A program made the position numbers and the translations under genes. A model generated the notes under the pieces. The model searched no databases. It worked only from the letters and a program-made list of their open reading frames with translations, and was not told where the DNA came from. From Pedobacter ginsenosidimutans (GTDB taxonomy: Bacteria; Bacteroidota; Bacteroidia; Sphingobacteriales; Sphingobacteriaceae): DNA of 64,000 bases. Each line of letters opens with the position of its first letter. Within the stretch, counting starts at the first letter, position 1. Of this stretch, positions 32,893 through 42,911 are shown piece by piece. Location of the stretch: positions 62,001-126,000 of the forward strand of contig NZ_LMZQ01000010.1 in NCBI RefSeq assembly GCF_001442625.1, read 5' to 3'.

Positions 32893-33252
32893 TCAATCCT
32901 TAAACAATAAACAGATCAGATATCCTACAAAATAAGCGAGCAGGTCGTAAATACTAAAAGAAGTGCCCAATACAGTACTCATTAATTTGTTGTTTTCCCA
33001 ACCAAACCAGGTAACATAATTTGCCTTTTGGAGGAACTCGATTACGAAAGAAAAAATTAAGACACCTAATGCTAACTGCTTATTTTTGGTTTTAAGGAAA
33101 ATCCTAAAGAATGCGTAAATCAGGATAATAACCAATACATCTCCGCCAAAAGGCCTGACAAAAGCATCATGAAGGTATTTGCCAATTAAGATTTCTACGA
33201 TGAGAATCGCGAGAAAAATAAAGAGAAATTTTAAGCTGAACGTTAATTTCAT
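32893..33252 (-). CDS. DUF2809 family membrane protein
   Basis: 119 aa, four membrane helices (FLFIFLAILIVEILIGKYL, VLVIILIYAFFRIFL, LGVLIFSFVIEFLQ, SIYDLLAYFVGYLICLLF). The pattern RPFGGDVLVIILIYAFFR and SIYDLLAYFVGY is typical of DUF2809. Function unknown. It converges with the DUF1080 gene with 14 nt between the stops. It may share the sucB transcript but is separated from it by a strong hairpin. Confidence 0.85.
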   Translation of the reverse strand: MKLTFSLKFLFIFLAILIVEILIGKYLHDAFVRPFGGDVLVIILIYAFFRIFLKTKNKQLALGVLIFSFVIEFLQKANYVTWFGWENNKLMSTVLGTSFSIYDLLAYFVGYLICLLFKD

Positions 33253-33263
33253 TTTTCAGGCAT

Positions 33264-33317
33264 AAAAAAGAAGTCAAGTTTTTTATAGCACATTGGCCAT
33301 TAAAACTTGACTTCTTT
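33264..33317 (-). terminator. Terminator after sucB
   Basis: Perfect 16 bp arms AAAGAAGTCAAGTTTT (33267-33282) and AAAACTTGACTTCTTT (33302-33317). On the minus strand the right arm is first and the stem is followed by a T-run. It lies 49 nt after the sucB stop. Confidence 0.75.
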
Positions 33318-33365
33318 ATCTTGACTTTCTATAAATATTTAAGTCCCCTTTAGGTGATTTAGGGG

Positions 33366-34592
33366 TTAGATACCCAATAATAATCTAGCCGGATCTTCTA
33401 ACAATTGTTTCACACGAACCAAGAAACCAACCGACTCACGCCCATCGATAATTCTGTGATCGTAAGATAAAGCAACGTACATCATCGGGCGGATTACCAC
33501 CTCACCTTTTTCAGCTACCGGACGCTCAACAATGTTGTGCATACCTAAAATAGCCGATTGTGGTGCATTAATAATTGGAGTCGACATCATTGAACCAAAT
33601 ACACCACCGTTAGTGATGGTGAATGTTCCGCCAGTCATTTCTTCGATAGTTAATTTGCTATCACGTGCTTTTAAAGCCAATTCTAACACCGATTTTTCAA
33701 TCTGAGCTAAAGTCATGCTTTCTGCATTACGGATTACCGGAACCACTAAACCTTTTGGAGCTGAAACCGCGATAGAAATATCAGCGAAATCGTTGTAAAC
33801 CAATTCTTCACCTTCAATACGGCCATTAACTGCAGGGAAATCTTTTAATGCTTCAGTAACGGCTTTTGTGAAAAAGCTCATGAAGCCTAAACCAACACCA
33901 AATTTTTCTTTAAACTGATCTTTATATTTTCCGCGTAAATCCATAATCGGCTTCATGTTAACCTCGTTAAAAGTAGTTAACATTGCGGTTTCATTTTTAA
34001 CAGCAACTAAACGTTTTGCAACTGTTCTACGTAGTGGAGACATTTTCTCACGACGTTCGCCACGGCTACCTGCAGGAACAGCAGCTACAACCGGAGCACT
34101 TGCTTTAGGTGCTTCTGCTTTTTTGCCAGCCTCAGCTTTAACAGCATCGTCTTTAGTAATACGACCGTCAACACCAGTACCTTTTACAGCAGCAGCATCA
34201 ATTCCTTTTTCCGCAAGAATTTTACCGGCAGCAGGAGAAGGAGTTCCTGTAGCATAGCTTTCGCCTGATTTTTCGACAACTGGAGCCGCAGTTTTATCTT
34301 CAGCAACAACAGCCTTTTCTTCAGCCTTTGGCGCATCAGCTTTCGCCAGAGCTGCACCACCATCTTCAATTTTACAAACTACTGCGCCAATGGCTAATGT
34401 ATCGCCTTCAGCTGCTATGGTTTTTAAAGTTCCAGCTTGTTCTGCAGTTAATTCGAATGTTGCTTTATCCGATTCTAATTCGGCAATAACTTCATCCATT
34501 TCAACAACATCGCCATCGTTTTTTATCCAACGTGATAAAACAACTTCGGTTATCGACTCACCAACAGGTGGAACTTTTATCTCTAAACTCAT
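33366..34592 (-). CDS. sucB: Dihydrolipoyllysine succinyltransferase (2-oxoglutarate dehydrogenase E2)
   Basis: 408 aa, core of the 2-oxoglutarate dehydrogenase complex; it transfers succinyl groups from lipoamide to CoA. Lipoyl domain at residues 1-76 with Lys43 in ESDKATF. An Ala/Lys-rich linker, then the peripheral-subunit-binding domain at about 118-155 ([30 protein letters not shown]), then the catalytic domain with active-site [15 protein letters not shown]. It follows sucA on the same strand by 103 nt. Confidence 0.95.
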   Translation of the reverse strand: MSLEIKVPPVGESITEVVLSRWIKNDGDVVEMDEVIAELESDKATFELTAEQAGTLKTIAAEGDTLAIGAVVCKIEDGGAALAKADAPKAEEKAVVAEDKTAAPVVEKSGESYATGTPSPAAGKILAEKGIDAAAVKGTGVDGRITKDDAVKAEAGKKAEAPKASAPVVAAVPAGSRGERREKMSPLRRTVAKRLVAVKNETAMLTTFNEVNMKPIMDLRGKYKDQFKEKFGVGLGFMSFFTKAVTEALKDFPAVNGRIEGEELVYNDFADISIAVSAPKGLVVPVIRNAESMTLAQIEKSVLELALKARDSKLTIEEMTGGTFTITNGGVFGSMMSTPIINAPQSAILGMHNIVERPVAEKGEVVIRPMMYVALSYDHRIIDGRESVGFLVRVKQLLEDPARLLLGI

Positions 34593-34695
34593 TTTTGTAA
34601 TGTTATGTTTTCTATTGTTAAAGGTTCAATGTGGTAAAGTTGAAATGTCCAGGCTGCTTAACCTTATACCTCAAACCTTACGCCTTAAACCTCAT
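34593..34695. other. Spacer between sucB and sucA with AAACCTTA-type repeat
   Basis: About 100 bases with a C-rich run of CTTATACCTCAAACCTTACG and CCTTAAACCTCATT, a low-complexity type also found at 43630-43690 and, in opposite orientation, near 10465. It may be a spacer repeat. No gene is seen. Confidence 0.5.
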
Positions 34696-37491
34696 TTAAT
34701 CTATCTGAACTAATTTTTTTGTTGCTTTTTTGGCGATATCCTTTACATCATCCGTCACCGAAATCTCTAACGCTTTTGCTAAAATATAAGCCTGTTGATT
34801 AGCATGTTGTTTTGCAAAACCTGTTGCAGTACTGCTGCTTTCTCTTCTCGAAATTACATCGATGCCTTTTAATGCTGTTTTGTACAACCTGCGGAACAAA
34901 TATGGCCATGCGCCCATGTTCTCCGGCTCTTCTTGTACCCAGAAAACTTCTTTAGCATTTTTATATTTTTTCTGGATGGCTTCCATCTGATCAACAGGAG
35001 TTGGATATAATTGCTCTACACGAACCAGCGCTACATGTTTCAATTTATCAGCCTGTTGTTTTTCCAATAACTCGTAGTAAATTTTACCGCTACAGAAAAC
35101 AATACGTGTTACATCTGCAACTTTAACATTTACATCATCAATTACTTCTTTAAAACCACCTTCGGTAAATTCTTCTAATTTAGAAACACAAGCAGGGTGG
35201 CGCAATAAACTTTTAGGTGTAAATACCACCAAAGGTTTACGGAAATCGCGTTTAAACTGACGGCGTAAAACGTGGAAGAAGTTAGCCGGAGTAGTACAGT
35301 TTGTTACCTGCATGTTATAGTCGGCACAAAGCTCCATAAAACGCTCTATACGTGCTGATGAATGCTCTGGTCCCTGACCTTCATAACCGTGAGGCAATAA
35401 CATCACCAAACCGTTTTCGCGTTGCCATTTAGTTTCGGCACTTGCAATGTACTGATCGACAACAATTTGTGCCCCGTTAAAGAAATCGCCAAATTGTGCT
35501 TCCCAAATGGTTAAAGCATTCGGGTTTGCCATTGCATAACCATATTCGAAACCTAAAACACCGTATTCTGATAAGTGTGAGTTGTAAATATCAAATGGTG
35601 CCTGTTGATCTGAAATGTTAGCCAATGGTACATATTCTTCCTCACTATCTTCAAGCGTTAATACCGCATGACGGTGAGAGAATGTTCCTCTTTCTACATC
35701 CTGGCCGCTTAAACGAACACGTTTACCTTCTGACAACAAAGTACCATAAGCCAGCTGCTCGCCCATTGCCCAATCGAAAACATTGGTTTCGTTAACCATT
35801 TTGCCACGTTCGGCAAATAGTTTTTCGATTTTCTTGAAGAACTTTTTATTAGATGGCAAAGCAGTAATACGCTTACCAATTTCCAATAAAGTAGATTTTT
35901 TAACCGCAGTAACAGGAGAAGATTCGAAATCTTTAGGTGTAGCCATACGCAAATCTGCCCATGCGCCACCAAATTTAACTTCGGCATTACCTGCAACAAA
36001 TTCTTTAGCTTCGTTTAAGCGTTCCTGCAAAATGCCACGGAAATCTTTTTCCATTTCTTTTGCCAAACCAGCCTCTAACTTACCCTCTTTGGTTAACTGA
36101 TCAATATAAATTTCCCTTGGATTAGGGTGTTTTTCGATCGTTTTGTATAATAATGGCTGCGTGAATTTAGGCTCATCAGACTCGTTGTGGCCGAAACGAC
36201 GGTAGCAAAGGATATCAATAAAAACATCGTTTTTATATTTCTGACGATATTCCATTGCCAGGTTGATTGCATAAACCAAAGCCTCAGGATCATCACCATT
36301 TACGTGAAAAACCGGAGATAAAGTTACTTTAGCAATATCGGTACAATAAGTACTGGTACGGGCATCTTTATAATTGGTGGTAAAACCAATCTGGTTATTA
36401 ATTACCAGGTGAATGGTTCCACCTGTTTTGTAACCTTCAAGGCCTGCCATCTGAATTACTTCGTAAACAATCCCCTGGCCCGCAACTGATGCATCACCAT
36501 GAATCAAAATTGGTGCTAAACGGCTGTTATCACCACCATATTTGAAATCGATTTTCGAGCGGCTCATTCCTTCTACCACACCATCAACGGTTTCTAAGTG
36601 CGATGGGTTAGGACATAAACTTAAGTGAACACTTTTACCCGAAACGGTAGCTACATCCGTAGAGTAACCTAAGTGGTATTTTACGTCACCGCCAAATGGC
36701 GTATCTGGATTGTAGCTTTTACCTTCAAACTCAGCAAAAATATCTTTATATGTTTTTTGCATGATATTGGCCAACACGTTTAAACGACCGCGGTGGGCCA
36801 TACCAATTACAAATTCTTCAATACCTAATTCAGCACCTTTTTCGATTACTGAATCTAAAGCAGGGATTAAAGCTTCTGCACCTTCTAACGAGAAACGTTT
36901 TTGGCCCAAAAATTTTGTACCCAAGAAATTTTCGAAACTTACCGCTTCGTTTAATTTCCGGAGAATGCGTTTTTTCTCATCGATTGAGAAATTAGGGGTA
37001 TTACGTGCACTTTCCATTTTTTGCTGAATCCAGTTCAACACTTCAGGTGTACGTAAAAACTTAAATTCGGCTCCGATAGAACCTGCGTATGTTTGTTTTA
37101 AAAAGGCTACAATGTCTTTCAATTTTGCCGCACCAATACCAATCTCAACACCCGAGTTGAATACGGTTTCTAAATCAGCATCCGATAATCCAAAATTTGC
37201 AAGATCTAATGTTGGTAAATGTTTACGCCTTTCGCGAACTGGATTGGTGTGCGTAAATAAGTGACCGCGGCTACGATAGCCATCAATCAGATTTAAAACA
37301 TTAACCTCTTTTAAAAATTGTTCAGGAGTTTCTGCTGTTACTGCAGGCGCTTCCGATCCTCTTCCAAAATCGAAACCTTCAAAAAATTTCTGCCAACCAA
37401 ATTCAACAGACTCAGGATCTTGTTGATAGGATTGATATAAAGACTCTATATATTCGGCGTTTGCGCCATTAAGATAAGATAATTTATCCAT
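34696..37491 (-). CDS. sucA: 2-oxoglutarate dehydrogenase E1 component
   Basis: 931 aa thiamine-diphosphate enzyme that decarboxylates 2-oxoglutarate and passes the succinyl group to SucB. Start MDKLSYLNGANAEYIESLYQSYQQDPESV is the usual N-terminal E2-binding helix. VIGMAHRGRLNVLANIM and ILIHGDASVAGQGIVYEV are the ThDP-domain motifs; the transketolase C-terminal part shows LLPHGYEGQGPEHSSARIERFM. Upstream promoter of the consensus type. Works with SucB immediately downstream. Confidence 0.95.
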   Translation of the reverse strand: MDKLSYLNGANAEYIESLYQSYQQDPESVEFGWQKFFEGFDFGRGSEAPAVTAETPEQFLKEVNVLNLIDGYRSRGHLFTHTNPVRERRKHLPTLDLANFGLSDADLETVFNSGVEIGIGAAKLKDIVAFLKQTYAGSIGAEFKFLRTPEVLNWIQQKMESARNTPNFSIDEKKRILRKLNEAVSFENFLGTKFLGQKRFSLEGAEALIPALDSVIEKGAELGIEEFVIGMAHRGRLNVLANIMQKTYKDIFAEFEGKSYNPDTPFGGDVKYHLGYSTDVATVSGKSVHLSLCPNPSHLETVDGVVEGMSRSKIDFKYGGDNSRLAPILIHGDASVAGQGIVYEVIQMAGLEGYKTGGTIHLVINNQIGFTTNYKDARTSTYCTDIAKVTLSPVFHVNGDDPEALVYAINLAMEYRQKYKNDVFIDILCYRRFGHNESDEPKFTQPLLYKTIEKHPNPREIYIDQLTKEGKLEAGLAKEMEKDFRGILQERLNEAKEFVAGNAEVKFGGAWADLRMATPKDFESSPVTAVKKSTLLEIGKRITALPSNKKFFKKIEKLFAERGKMVNETNVFDWAMGEQLAYGTLLSEGKRVRLSGQDVERGTFSHRHAVLTLEDSEEEYVPLANISDQQAPFDIYNSHLSEYGVLGFEYGYAMANPNALTIWEAQFGDFFNGAQIVVDQYIASAETKWQRENGLVMLLPHGYEGQGPEHSSARIERFMELCADYNMQVTNCTTPANFFHVLRRQFKRDFRKPLVVFTPKSLLRHPACVSKLEEFTEGGFKEVIDDVNVKVADVTRIVFCSGKIYYELLEKQQADKLKHVALVRVEQLYPTPVDQMEAIQKKYKNAKEVFWVQEEPENMGAWPYLFRRLYKTALKGIDVISRRESSSTATGFAKQHANQQAYILAKALEISVTDDVKDIAKKATKKLVQID

Positions 37492-37516
37492 TATTAACTA
37501 TTTACTATAAGCATTA

Positions 37517-37550
37517 CAAAATTAGAATTTTACCTTATATAAATGGCAAA
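37517..37550 (-). promoter_or_regulatory. Promoter of sucAB
   Basis: Minus strand TTTG (37550-37547), 22 nt spacer, TAATTTTG (37524-37517), 25 nt before the sucA ATG. The spacer is 2-3 nt longer than usual for the consensus. Confidence 0.45.
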
Positions 37551-37679
37551 AATCTCGATTAAAATGAGAATTATTGAATGAGAAAATTATTGAATGAGCG
37601 AATGACAAAAATACCACCTGTATTAATCGATAAAATTTCAATTCCATCATTCAATACCCAAATCATTCAGTCGTTACAA

Positions 37680-38954
37680 CTATGATGCCCAAGTTAAGGA
37701 GTAATTGCCTTTTGGGTCGAGGTTTTTGATATTTTTATCAAGATCGAAAACACTTTTTGATTTCTGATCGTTACCTACACCTGCTACATTTGCCCAGTTC
37801 CCCCAGTTGCTTGCAGGGTTATAATCAATCAGCTTTTCTTCAAAATAGGCTGCGCCAAAAATCCAGCTTACTTCTAAATTATTGATCAGATATAAGGCAG
37901 CGGTTTGTCTGGCGATATTCGAGATAAAACCGGTTTGATTTAACTCCGTCATCACCGCATCTACCACGGCAAAACCTGTTTGTGCATTCTTCCATTTACT
38001 AAAATTGTCTTGCTCATTCACAATATCAACCAACCCCTGACTGCCAAATCCATCTGGACTAAAAAAAGTATTGCCATATTTTTTGAACATGAAACGGAAA
38101 TAATCTCTCCAAAGCAAGCCTAATAAAATATGGTTGAACATGGCTTTTGTATTGGGCACACCTTCCATCTTTTTAATTTCCCAGTATACTTTTCGTGGTG
38201 ATAAACTACCCATGGCCAGCCATGCCGATAGTTTTGAAGCCAGAATTAAATTCTTGGTTGTTGCAGCTTGCTGCATAGCCACAATCACTTTTTGAAGATG
38301 CGCCAAACCCTCAGCCTCGCCACCAACAAATTCAAAATCAGAACGTTGGTCTTTTTGCTGTGGCAACAGATTAAGCTCTTCTAATGAAGATAATGTTCCC
38401 CAGTCAATCACTTCGGCTACATTGATCCTATCGGGTGCCAAAAAACAGGGCTTGATAATCGAATCGCGTTCAATTTTCTTTTTAAACTGGTTAAAAGCGT
38501 CGGGAATATCTTTAATGGGAAAAGGCAAATCTTCCTTATTATACAAGGTATGGCCGATAAAATGTTTGAGGTTGATGCGTAATTTCCAAAGTGCATTTTC
38601 TACCAAAGTTGAAACATGCGTTTCTTCGCGTGCCACTTCACGGTGATGGTAAACTTCAGTAATCTCATATTCCTGAACGAGTTGAGGAATAATATCTTCA
38701 GGGTTGCCTTCGGCGATAAGCAAGTTACCACCAATCTGTTTTAAAGAATTGCGTAATCCTAAAACACTTTCTAAAATAAATTGCGCTCTAATATTACCTG
38801 TTTTTAACGTACCGTATTTTGTTTCGCCAAAAGAACGGCGATCTAGAATGTAAACAGGCAAAATCGAATCAGACTTAGCAATCGCCTCGACCAGCATTTC
38901 ATTGTCATGCAAGCGAAGATCATTTCTAAACCAGACTAAAATTTTTTTGGACAT
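37680..38954 (-). CDS. Cryptochrome DASH family photolyase
   Basis: 424 aa. Photolyase alpha/beta domain at the N-terminus (KKILVWFRNDLRLHDNEMLVEA) and FAD-binding helical domain at the C-terminus with WRDYFRFMFKKYGNTFF, NQTGFISNIARQTAALYLINNL and DYNPASNWGNWANVAGVGND. This is the DASH-type signature, and the enzyme repairs cyclobutane dimers in single-stranded DNA or acts as a light sensor. It diverges from an SDR and a second photolyase, so a light-responsive neighbourhood is likely. A full consensus promoter lies upstream. Confidence 0.93.
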   Translation of the reverse strand: MSKKILVWFRNDLRLHDNEMLVEAIAKSDSILPVYILDRRSFGETKYGTLKTGNIRAQFILESVLGLRNSLKQIGGNLLIAEGNPEDIIPQLVQEYEITEVYHHREVAREETHVSTLVENALWKLRINLKHFIGHTLYNKEDLPFPIKDIPDAFNQFKKKIERDSIIKPCFLAPDRINVAEVIDWGTLSSLEELNLLPQQKDQRSDFEFVGGEAEGLAHLQKVIVAMQQAATTKNLILASKLSAWLAMGSLSPRKVYWEIKKMEGVPNTKAMFNHILLGLLWRDYFRFMFKKYGNTFFSPDGFGSQGLVDIVNEQDNFSKWKNAQTGFAVVDAVMTELNQTGFISNIARQTAALYLINNLEVSWIFGAAYFEEKLIDYNPASNWGNWANVAGVGNDQKSKSVFDLDKNIKNLDPKGNYSLTWAS

Positions 38955-38986
38955 CTTTTATCGAAAAGGGTGTAAGAACGCGTTTA

Positions 38987-39017
38987 CAAATTTATCTTAT
39001 TTTTCCTCTTCATCAAA
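38987..39017 (-). promoter_or_regulatory. Consensus promoter of the cryptochrome gene
   Basis: Minus strand TTTG (39017-39014), 19 nt spacer, TAAATTTG (38994-38987). Exact fit to the Bacteroidota consensus, with a predicted leader of about 27 nt. Confidence 0.7.
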
Positions 39018-39124
39018 CCCCTAAATAATTCTTTACAAATAGGTAACAAAAGAATTAAAACTGAATTAATATCGTTTTAAATGAAGCCATAAAAACCCTT
39101 TTGTATCTTTAGTGTTTTAAAAAT

Positions 39125-40027
39125 ATGGCAAAAAAGATTCTGATTACCGGAGCGACAGGACTTGTGGGTACTGAGCTGAAAAAACATTTGCTAAGTAAAG
39201 GTTACGGGGTGAATACACTTTCGCGAAAGAAAAACAATGATCCGAATAATTTTGTGTGGGATGTTTACAAAGGAACTATTGATGCTGGTTGTTTGAATGG
39301 TGTAGATGCTATTATTCATTTAGCAGGAGAGCCAGTTGCCGATAAAAAATGGACTGATGAACGGAAAAAACAGATCATCGATAGCCGTGTAAAATCAACA
39401 GAATTACTCTTTAAAACCATTAAATCTAAACCCGACAACCAGCTAAAATCGTTTATTTCTGCTTCGGCAGTTGGTTTTTATGGCGATTGTGGTGATGAAA
39501 TTTTAACCGAAGAAAGTCCAAACGGTTACGGGTTTTTAGCTGAATGCTGTAAACTTTGGGAAGATGCGGTAGACCAAGGCAAAAAGCTAAGCCTCCGGAT
39601 TGTAAAACTCCGTACCGGAATCGTTTTAAGTAATCATGGCGGCGCCTTACCACAACTCGATAAACCAATTAAGTTGTTTGCCGGAGCAGCTTTAGGTACA
39701 GGTAAACAATGGACTCCCTGGCTGCATATTGATGATATGGTAGAAATGTACATCGAAGCCATCGAAAACCTTAAAATGGAGAATTGTTATAATGCCTGTG
39801 CTCCTTTTCCAGTCACGAATAAAGCGCTAACCAAAGCCCTTGCCAAACAGCTGCATCGTCCTGTTTGGCCGATCAAGGTTCCGAAAAAGGCATTAGAATT
39901 GTTATTGGGCGAGCGTGTTGAAGCTGTTTTAATGAGCAATAATACCTCGGCACAAAAAATTCTGGATGCAGGATTCAAATTTAAATTCACCCATTTGGAG
40001 GATGCTTTGAAGGATCTGTACAAATAG
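39125..40027 (+). CDS. TIGR01777 family SDR (epimerase, DUF1731 C-terminal)
   Basis: 300 aa extended SDR. KILITGATGLVGTELKKHLLSKGY at the start, DAIIHLAGEPVADKKWT, and ISASAVGFYGD near residue 115. The C-terminal tail is DUF1731-like (LLLGERVEAVLMSNNTSAQK). Members of this family often lie next to photolyases and cell-division related genes; the substrate is unknown. The photolyase follows at 139 nt on the same strand. Confidence 0.88.
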   Translation: MAKKILITGATGLVGTELKKHLLSKGYGVNTLSRKKNNDPNNFVWDVYKGTIDAGCLNGVDAIIHLAGEPVADKKWTDERKKQIIDSRVKSTELLFKTIKSKPDNQLKSFISASAVGFYGDCGDEILTEESPNGYGFLAECCKLWEDAVDQGKKLSLRIVKLRTGIVLSNHGGALPQLDKPIKLFAGAALGTGKQWTPWLHIDDMVEMYIEAIENLKMENCYNACAPFPVTNKALTKALAKQLHRPVWPIKVPKKALELLLGERVEAVLMSNNTSAQKILDAGFKFKFTHLEDALKDLYK

Positions 40028-40051
40028 GTTTAACCGATTAACTGACCCGTC

Positions 40052-40138
40052 ACCCTGAACCGAGCCTTAGCGAGCTCACCGAAGGTAATTTATTTCAGGG
40101 TCTTTCCAGGATAGATGCTGAAACAAGTTCAGCATGAC
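40052..40138. repeat. REP-like palindrome between SDR and photolyase
   Basis: GTCACCCTGAACCGAG near 40050 is partly complementary to TTTCAGGGTC, and GATGCTGAAACAAGTTCAGCATGACG (40113-40138) forms its own short stem. A degenerate member of the TCATNCTGAA gene-edge palindromes. Confidence 0.45.
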
Positions 40139-40166
40139 GTAATTAATTAATTTCTAATTCCCATCA

Positions 40167-41468
40167 ATGACTTCAATATCAATCATTTGGTTTCGCCGCG
40201 ATTTACGTTTAGCAGATAATGCTGCTTTATATCACGCTTTAAAAAGCGATTATCCTGTGTTGCCACTTTTTATTTTCGACAAAAATATACTGGATAAACT
40301 ACCAAAGGATGATCCCCGCGTAACTTTTATTTACCAAACCATTGAGGATTTAAAAAAAGAACTTCAGCTACATGGGTCAGATTTATTGGTAAAATATGGC
40401 AAGCCTGAAAAAATATGGTCAGAGATTTTAAAAGAATATGATGTTAAGGGTGTATATGCCAATCACGACTACGAACCTTATGCCCGCGAACGTGATGATA
40501 ACATGGCCGAATTTTTAACCAGCGAAAAAATAGCCTTCAAAACGTATAAGGATCAGGTTATTTTTGAAAAAAATGAAATTTTAAAAGCTGATAAGACACC
40601 TTACACTGTTTTTACACCTTTCTACAAACAATGGCATGCCAAACTAAATGATTTTTATGTTAAGGCTTATCCGACTAAAAAATATCTTAAAAATTTATTG
40701 CAAATCAAACATCTACCCTACCCAGGCTTGAATGAAATGAGCTTTAAAAAGAGCAAGCTGGATTTTCCGAAAATCAGTTATAAAAACAAACTCGATGATT
40801 ACGCAAAAGAACGCGATTTCCCTGCTTTAGACGGCACCACACATATCGGACTGCATTTGCGTTTTGGAACATTGAGCATTCGGAAAGCTGTAAAAGATGC
40901 ATTGGAAGCGAAATCGACTGTCTGGCTTTCTGAATTGGCCTGGCGGGAATTTTACATGACCATCCTTTGGCATTTCCCCTACTCAGCTTTCGATTCTTTT
41001 AAAAAACAATACGATAAAATTAAATGGCGCAACAACGAAGATGAGTTTAAAGCCTGGTGCGAAGGCAATACTGGTTACCCTATTGTAGATGCCGGCATGA
41101 GGCAGCTCAATGAAACTGGCTGGATGCACAACCGCGTACGCATGATTGTGGGCAGTTTTTTAACCAAACATTTACTCATCGATTGGCGCTGGGGAGAAGC
41201 TTATTTTGCAGAAAAGTTATTGGATTACGAAATGGCAAGCAATGTGGGCGGCTGGCAATGGGCAGCCGGATCAGGAAATGATGCCGCACCGTACTTTAGG
41301 GTTTTTAATCCCGAGCTTCAAACCAAAAAATTCGACCCTAAGTTCGAATATATTAAAAAGTGGGTGCCGGAATTTGGGACAAAAAAATATGCCCAACCAA
41401 TAGTTGAGCATACCTTTGCGAGGGAAAGAGTTTTAAAAGTTTTTAAAGAGGCTTTATCTAATTTGTAA
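40167..41468 (+). CDS. phrB: Deoxyribodipyrimidine photolyase, class I
   Basis: 433 aa, light-driven repair of UV pyrimidine dimers. N-terminal antenna domain (ISIIWFRRDLRLADNAALYHAL); FAD domain with WREFYMTILWHFP, NETGWMHNRVRMIVGSFLTKHLLIDWRWGE and the hallmark NVGGWQWAAGSGNDAAPYFRVFNP. Length and motifs fit the CPD class I group. The 3' end overlaps the FKBP gene on the opposite strand by 11 nt. Confidence 0.93.
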   Translation: MTSISIIWFRRDLRLADNAALYHALKSDYPVLPLFIFDKNILDKLPKDDPRVTFIYQTIEDLKKELQLHGSDLLVKYGKPEKIWSEILKEYDVKGVYANHDYEPYARERDDNMAEFLTSEKIAFKTYKDQVIFEKNEILKADKTPYTVFTPFYKQWHAKLNDFYVKAYPTKKYLKNLLQIKHLPYPGLNEMSFKKSKLDFPKISYKNKLDDYAKERDFPALDGTTHIGLHLRFGTLSIRKAVKDALEAKSTVWLSELAWREFYMTILWHFPYSAFDSFKKQYDKIKWRNNEDEFKAWCEGNTGYPIVDAGMRQLNETGWMHNRVRMIVGSFLTKHLLIDWRWGEAYFAEKLLDYEMASNVGGWQWAAGSGNDAAPYFRVFNPELQTKKFDPKFEYIKKWVPEFGTKKYAQPIVEHTFARERVLKVFKEALSNL

Positions 41469-42327
41469 CCTTTACAATTTCTATATCAAAATCTAAAGGC
41501 TGAAGCCCATTACCCAAGTCTGTGGGAATGATTAAACGTAGTTTACCTCCAGATGTTACTTTTCCTGGCAATATTAATTGCCAGCCTTTGTATAAATTAC
41601 TTAAAACATCGGTAAAAGTTCCATCGGTACTCGTTTGCAAAACTGTTCCATCTAAATAGCGAACCGTGTAGTTAGCAACTATTGTAGAGTTCACATTAAT
41701 TACATCAGTTCCTGTTCCAGCGGTGGTAATACTATAGCGTGCTCTAGAAGGATCTTTAATCAGTGTTAAATTATTGTTGGTAATAAATTTATTGATCTCA
41801 AATTCGTCTATTTCGTGTCTTTTCGCTCCAGCATATATCCCTAAATCAACAAGGATATTTTCATTTGATCCAATATTTAAAAAACTTACGCCGTTCCTGC
41901 CAAAAGCCATGCTAGAAGGCATAATTAATGTTGCTTTGCCTCCTCTTTTTAATTTGGTTAACACTTCTCTAATTGGTGTAAATACATATGATACACTATT
42001 GATCGTAAATCGGTCTGTATAACCCAAAAAGGTACCTGGAATCATTAAATCAGATGTTTGATTTAGCACCTGCCCAGATAAGGTTTTAAAAGTATAAGAA
42101 TAATAAACCGAATCTTGGTTTTTAATAACATCACCAGTACCAGGTGTAGTAACTTTATAATAGTAGCCTTTTGTATCCTTATCAAAGCTAAGATTATTCT
42201 TTTTAAGATAAGCCTGGATAGCGGCATCATCTACACTTTCAATAGACTCATATTCTTTTTTACATGAGCTGAAGATTGTAGTAGCCAGTAAAAGTGCGAA
42301 TAGGCTAAGTTTAGTAAATTTGTTCAT
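41458..42327 (-). CDS. Two-domain FKBP-like lipoprotein, active-site residues altered
   Basis: 289 aa. Lipoprotein signal MNKFTKLSLFALLLATTIFSSC. Two FKBP-like domains, about residues 60-160 and 190-288. In true FKBPs the strand before the catalytic pocket reads GxVFD; here it is SGQVLNQTS and DGTVLQTS, so the acidic residue is lost in both copies. GKATLIMPSSMAFG and GKLRLIIPTDLGNG keep the fold. A binding or chaperone role is more likely than prolyl isomerase. It is the last gene of a three-gene FKBP cluster. Confidence 0.8.
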   Translation of the reverse strand: MNKFTKLSLFALLLATTIFSSCKKEYESIESVDDAAIQAYLKKNNLSFDKDTKGYYYKVTTPGTGDVIKNQDSVYYSYTFKTLSGQVLNQTSDLMIPGTFLGYTDRFTINSVSYVFTPIREVLTKLKRGGKATLIMPSSMAFGRNGVSFLNIGSNENILVDLGIYAGAKRHEIDEFEINKFITNNNLTLIKDPSRARYSITTAGTGTDVINVNSTIVANYTVRYLDGTVLQTSTDGTFTDVLSNLYKGWQLILPGKVTSGGKLRLIIPTDLGNGLQPLDFDIEIVKVTN

Positions 42328-42330
42328 TTA

Positions 42331-42825
42331 TTATTGTACGTCTGTAAGTGTTATAGTAAAATCGAGTATTGAATTTGCTGGAACCAGAGATGATGGAGAT
42401 CGCGTTCCATAAGCGTAATATGAAGGTATAATTAATCTGATCTTACCACCTTTTTGTATTTTCTGAATTCCGATCTGCCAGCCTACGATCACATTTCCCA
42501 ATATAAATGATATAGGAGTACCATTAGTGGTATCGAAAACAGTACCGTTTAACAGTTTACCTTCATAATTGGAGGTAATTTTAGTAGAAGCTTGATAAGT
42601 TACACTTCCTGCCCCAGGCTCTAATATCTGATAAAATATACCACTGGCATCTTTCGTAGCCTGGATATTATTCGTCTTAACAAAAGCACTTATTGCAGCA
42701 GTATCGGCCTTAAATTGTGGAGTAGGATCGTAATCATCTACTGGTTCATTTTTCTTACAGGCTGCCAAGCACCCTATAAGGCAGATCATGAGTATAAAAT
42801 ATTTAAACTTAACCATCATCCGCAA
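42331..42825 (-). CDS. FKBP-type peptidyl-prolyl isomerase, lipoprotein
   Basis: 164 aa. Signal ending LIGCLAAC, then one FKBP domain with the full pocket: GTVFDTTNG, VIVGWQIGIQKIQKGG, IRLIIPSYYAYG and VPANSILDFTITLTDV. Predicted periplasmic prolyl isomerase attached to the outer or inner membrane. 3 nt before the two-domain gene. Confidence 0.88.
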   Translation of the reverse strand: MRMMVKFKYFILMICLIGCLAACKKNEPVDDYDPTPQFKADTAAISAFVKTNNIQATKDASGIFYQILEPGAGSVTYQASTKITSNYEGKLLNGTVFDTTNGTPISFILGNVIVGWQIGIQKIQKGGKIRLIIPSYYAYGTRSPSSLVPANSILDFTITLTDVQ

Positions 42826-42911
42826 AAATAAGCTTTTAATACGGATGCTACAATTTTTAACCTATTTTAACAAATATGCTACTGCAAAACGTAGCTGATT
42901 AATAGCCTTCA

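Noticed and set aside
33955..34257. 100-codon frame opposite sucB
   Set aside because: Mirrors the Ala-rich linker of the E2 protein; composition explains the open frame.
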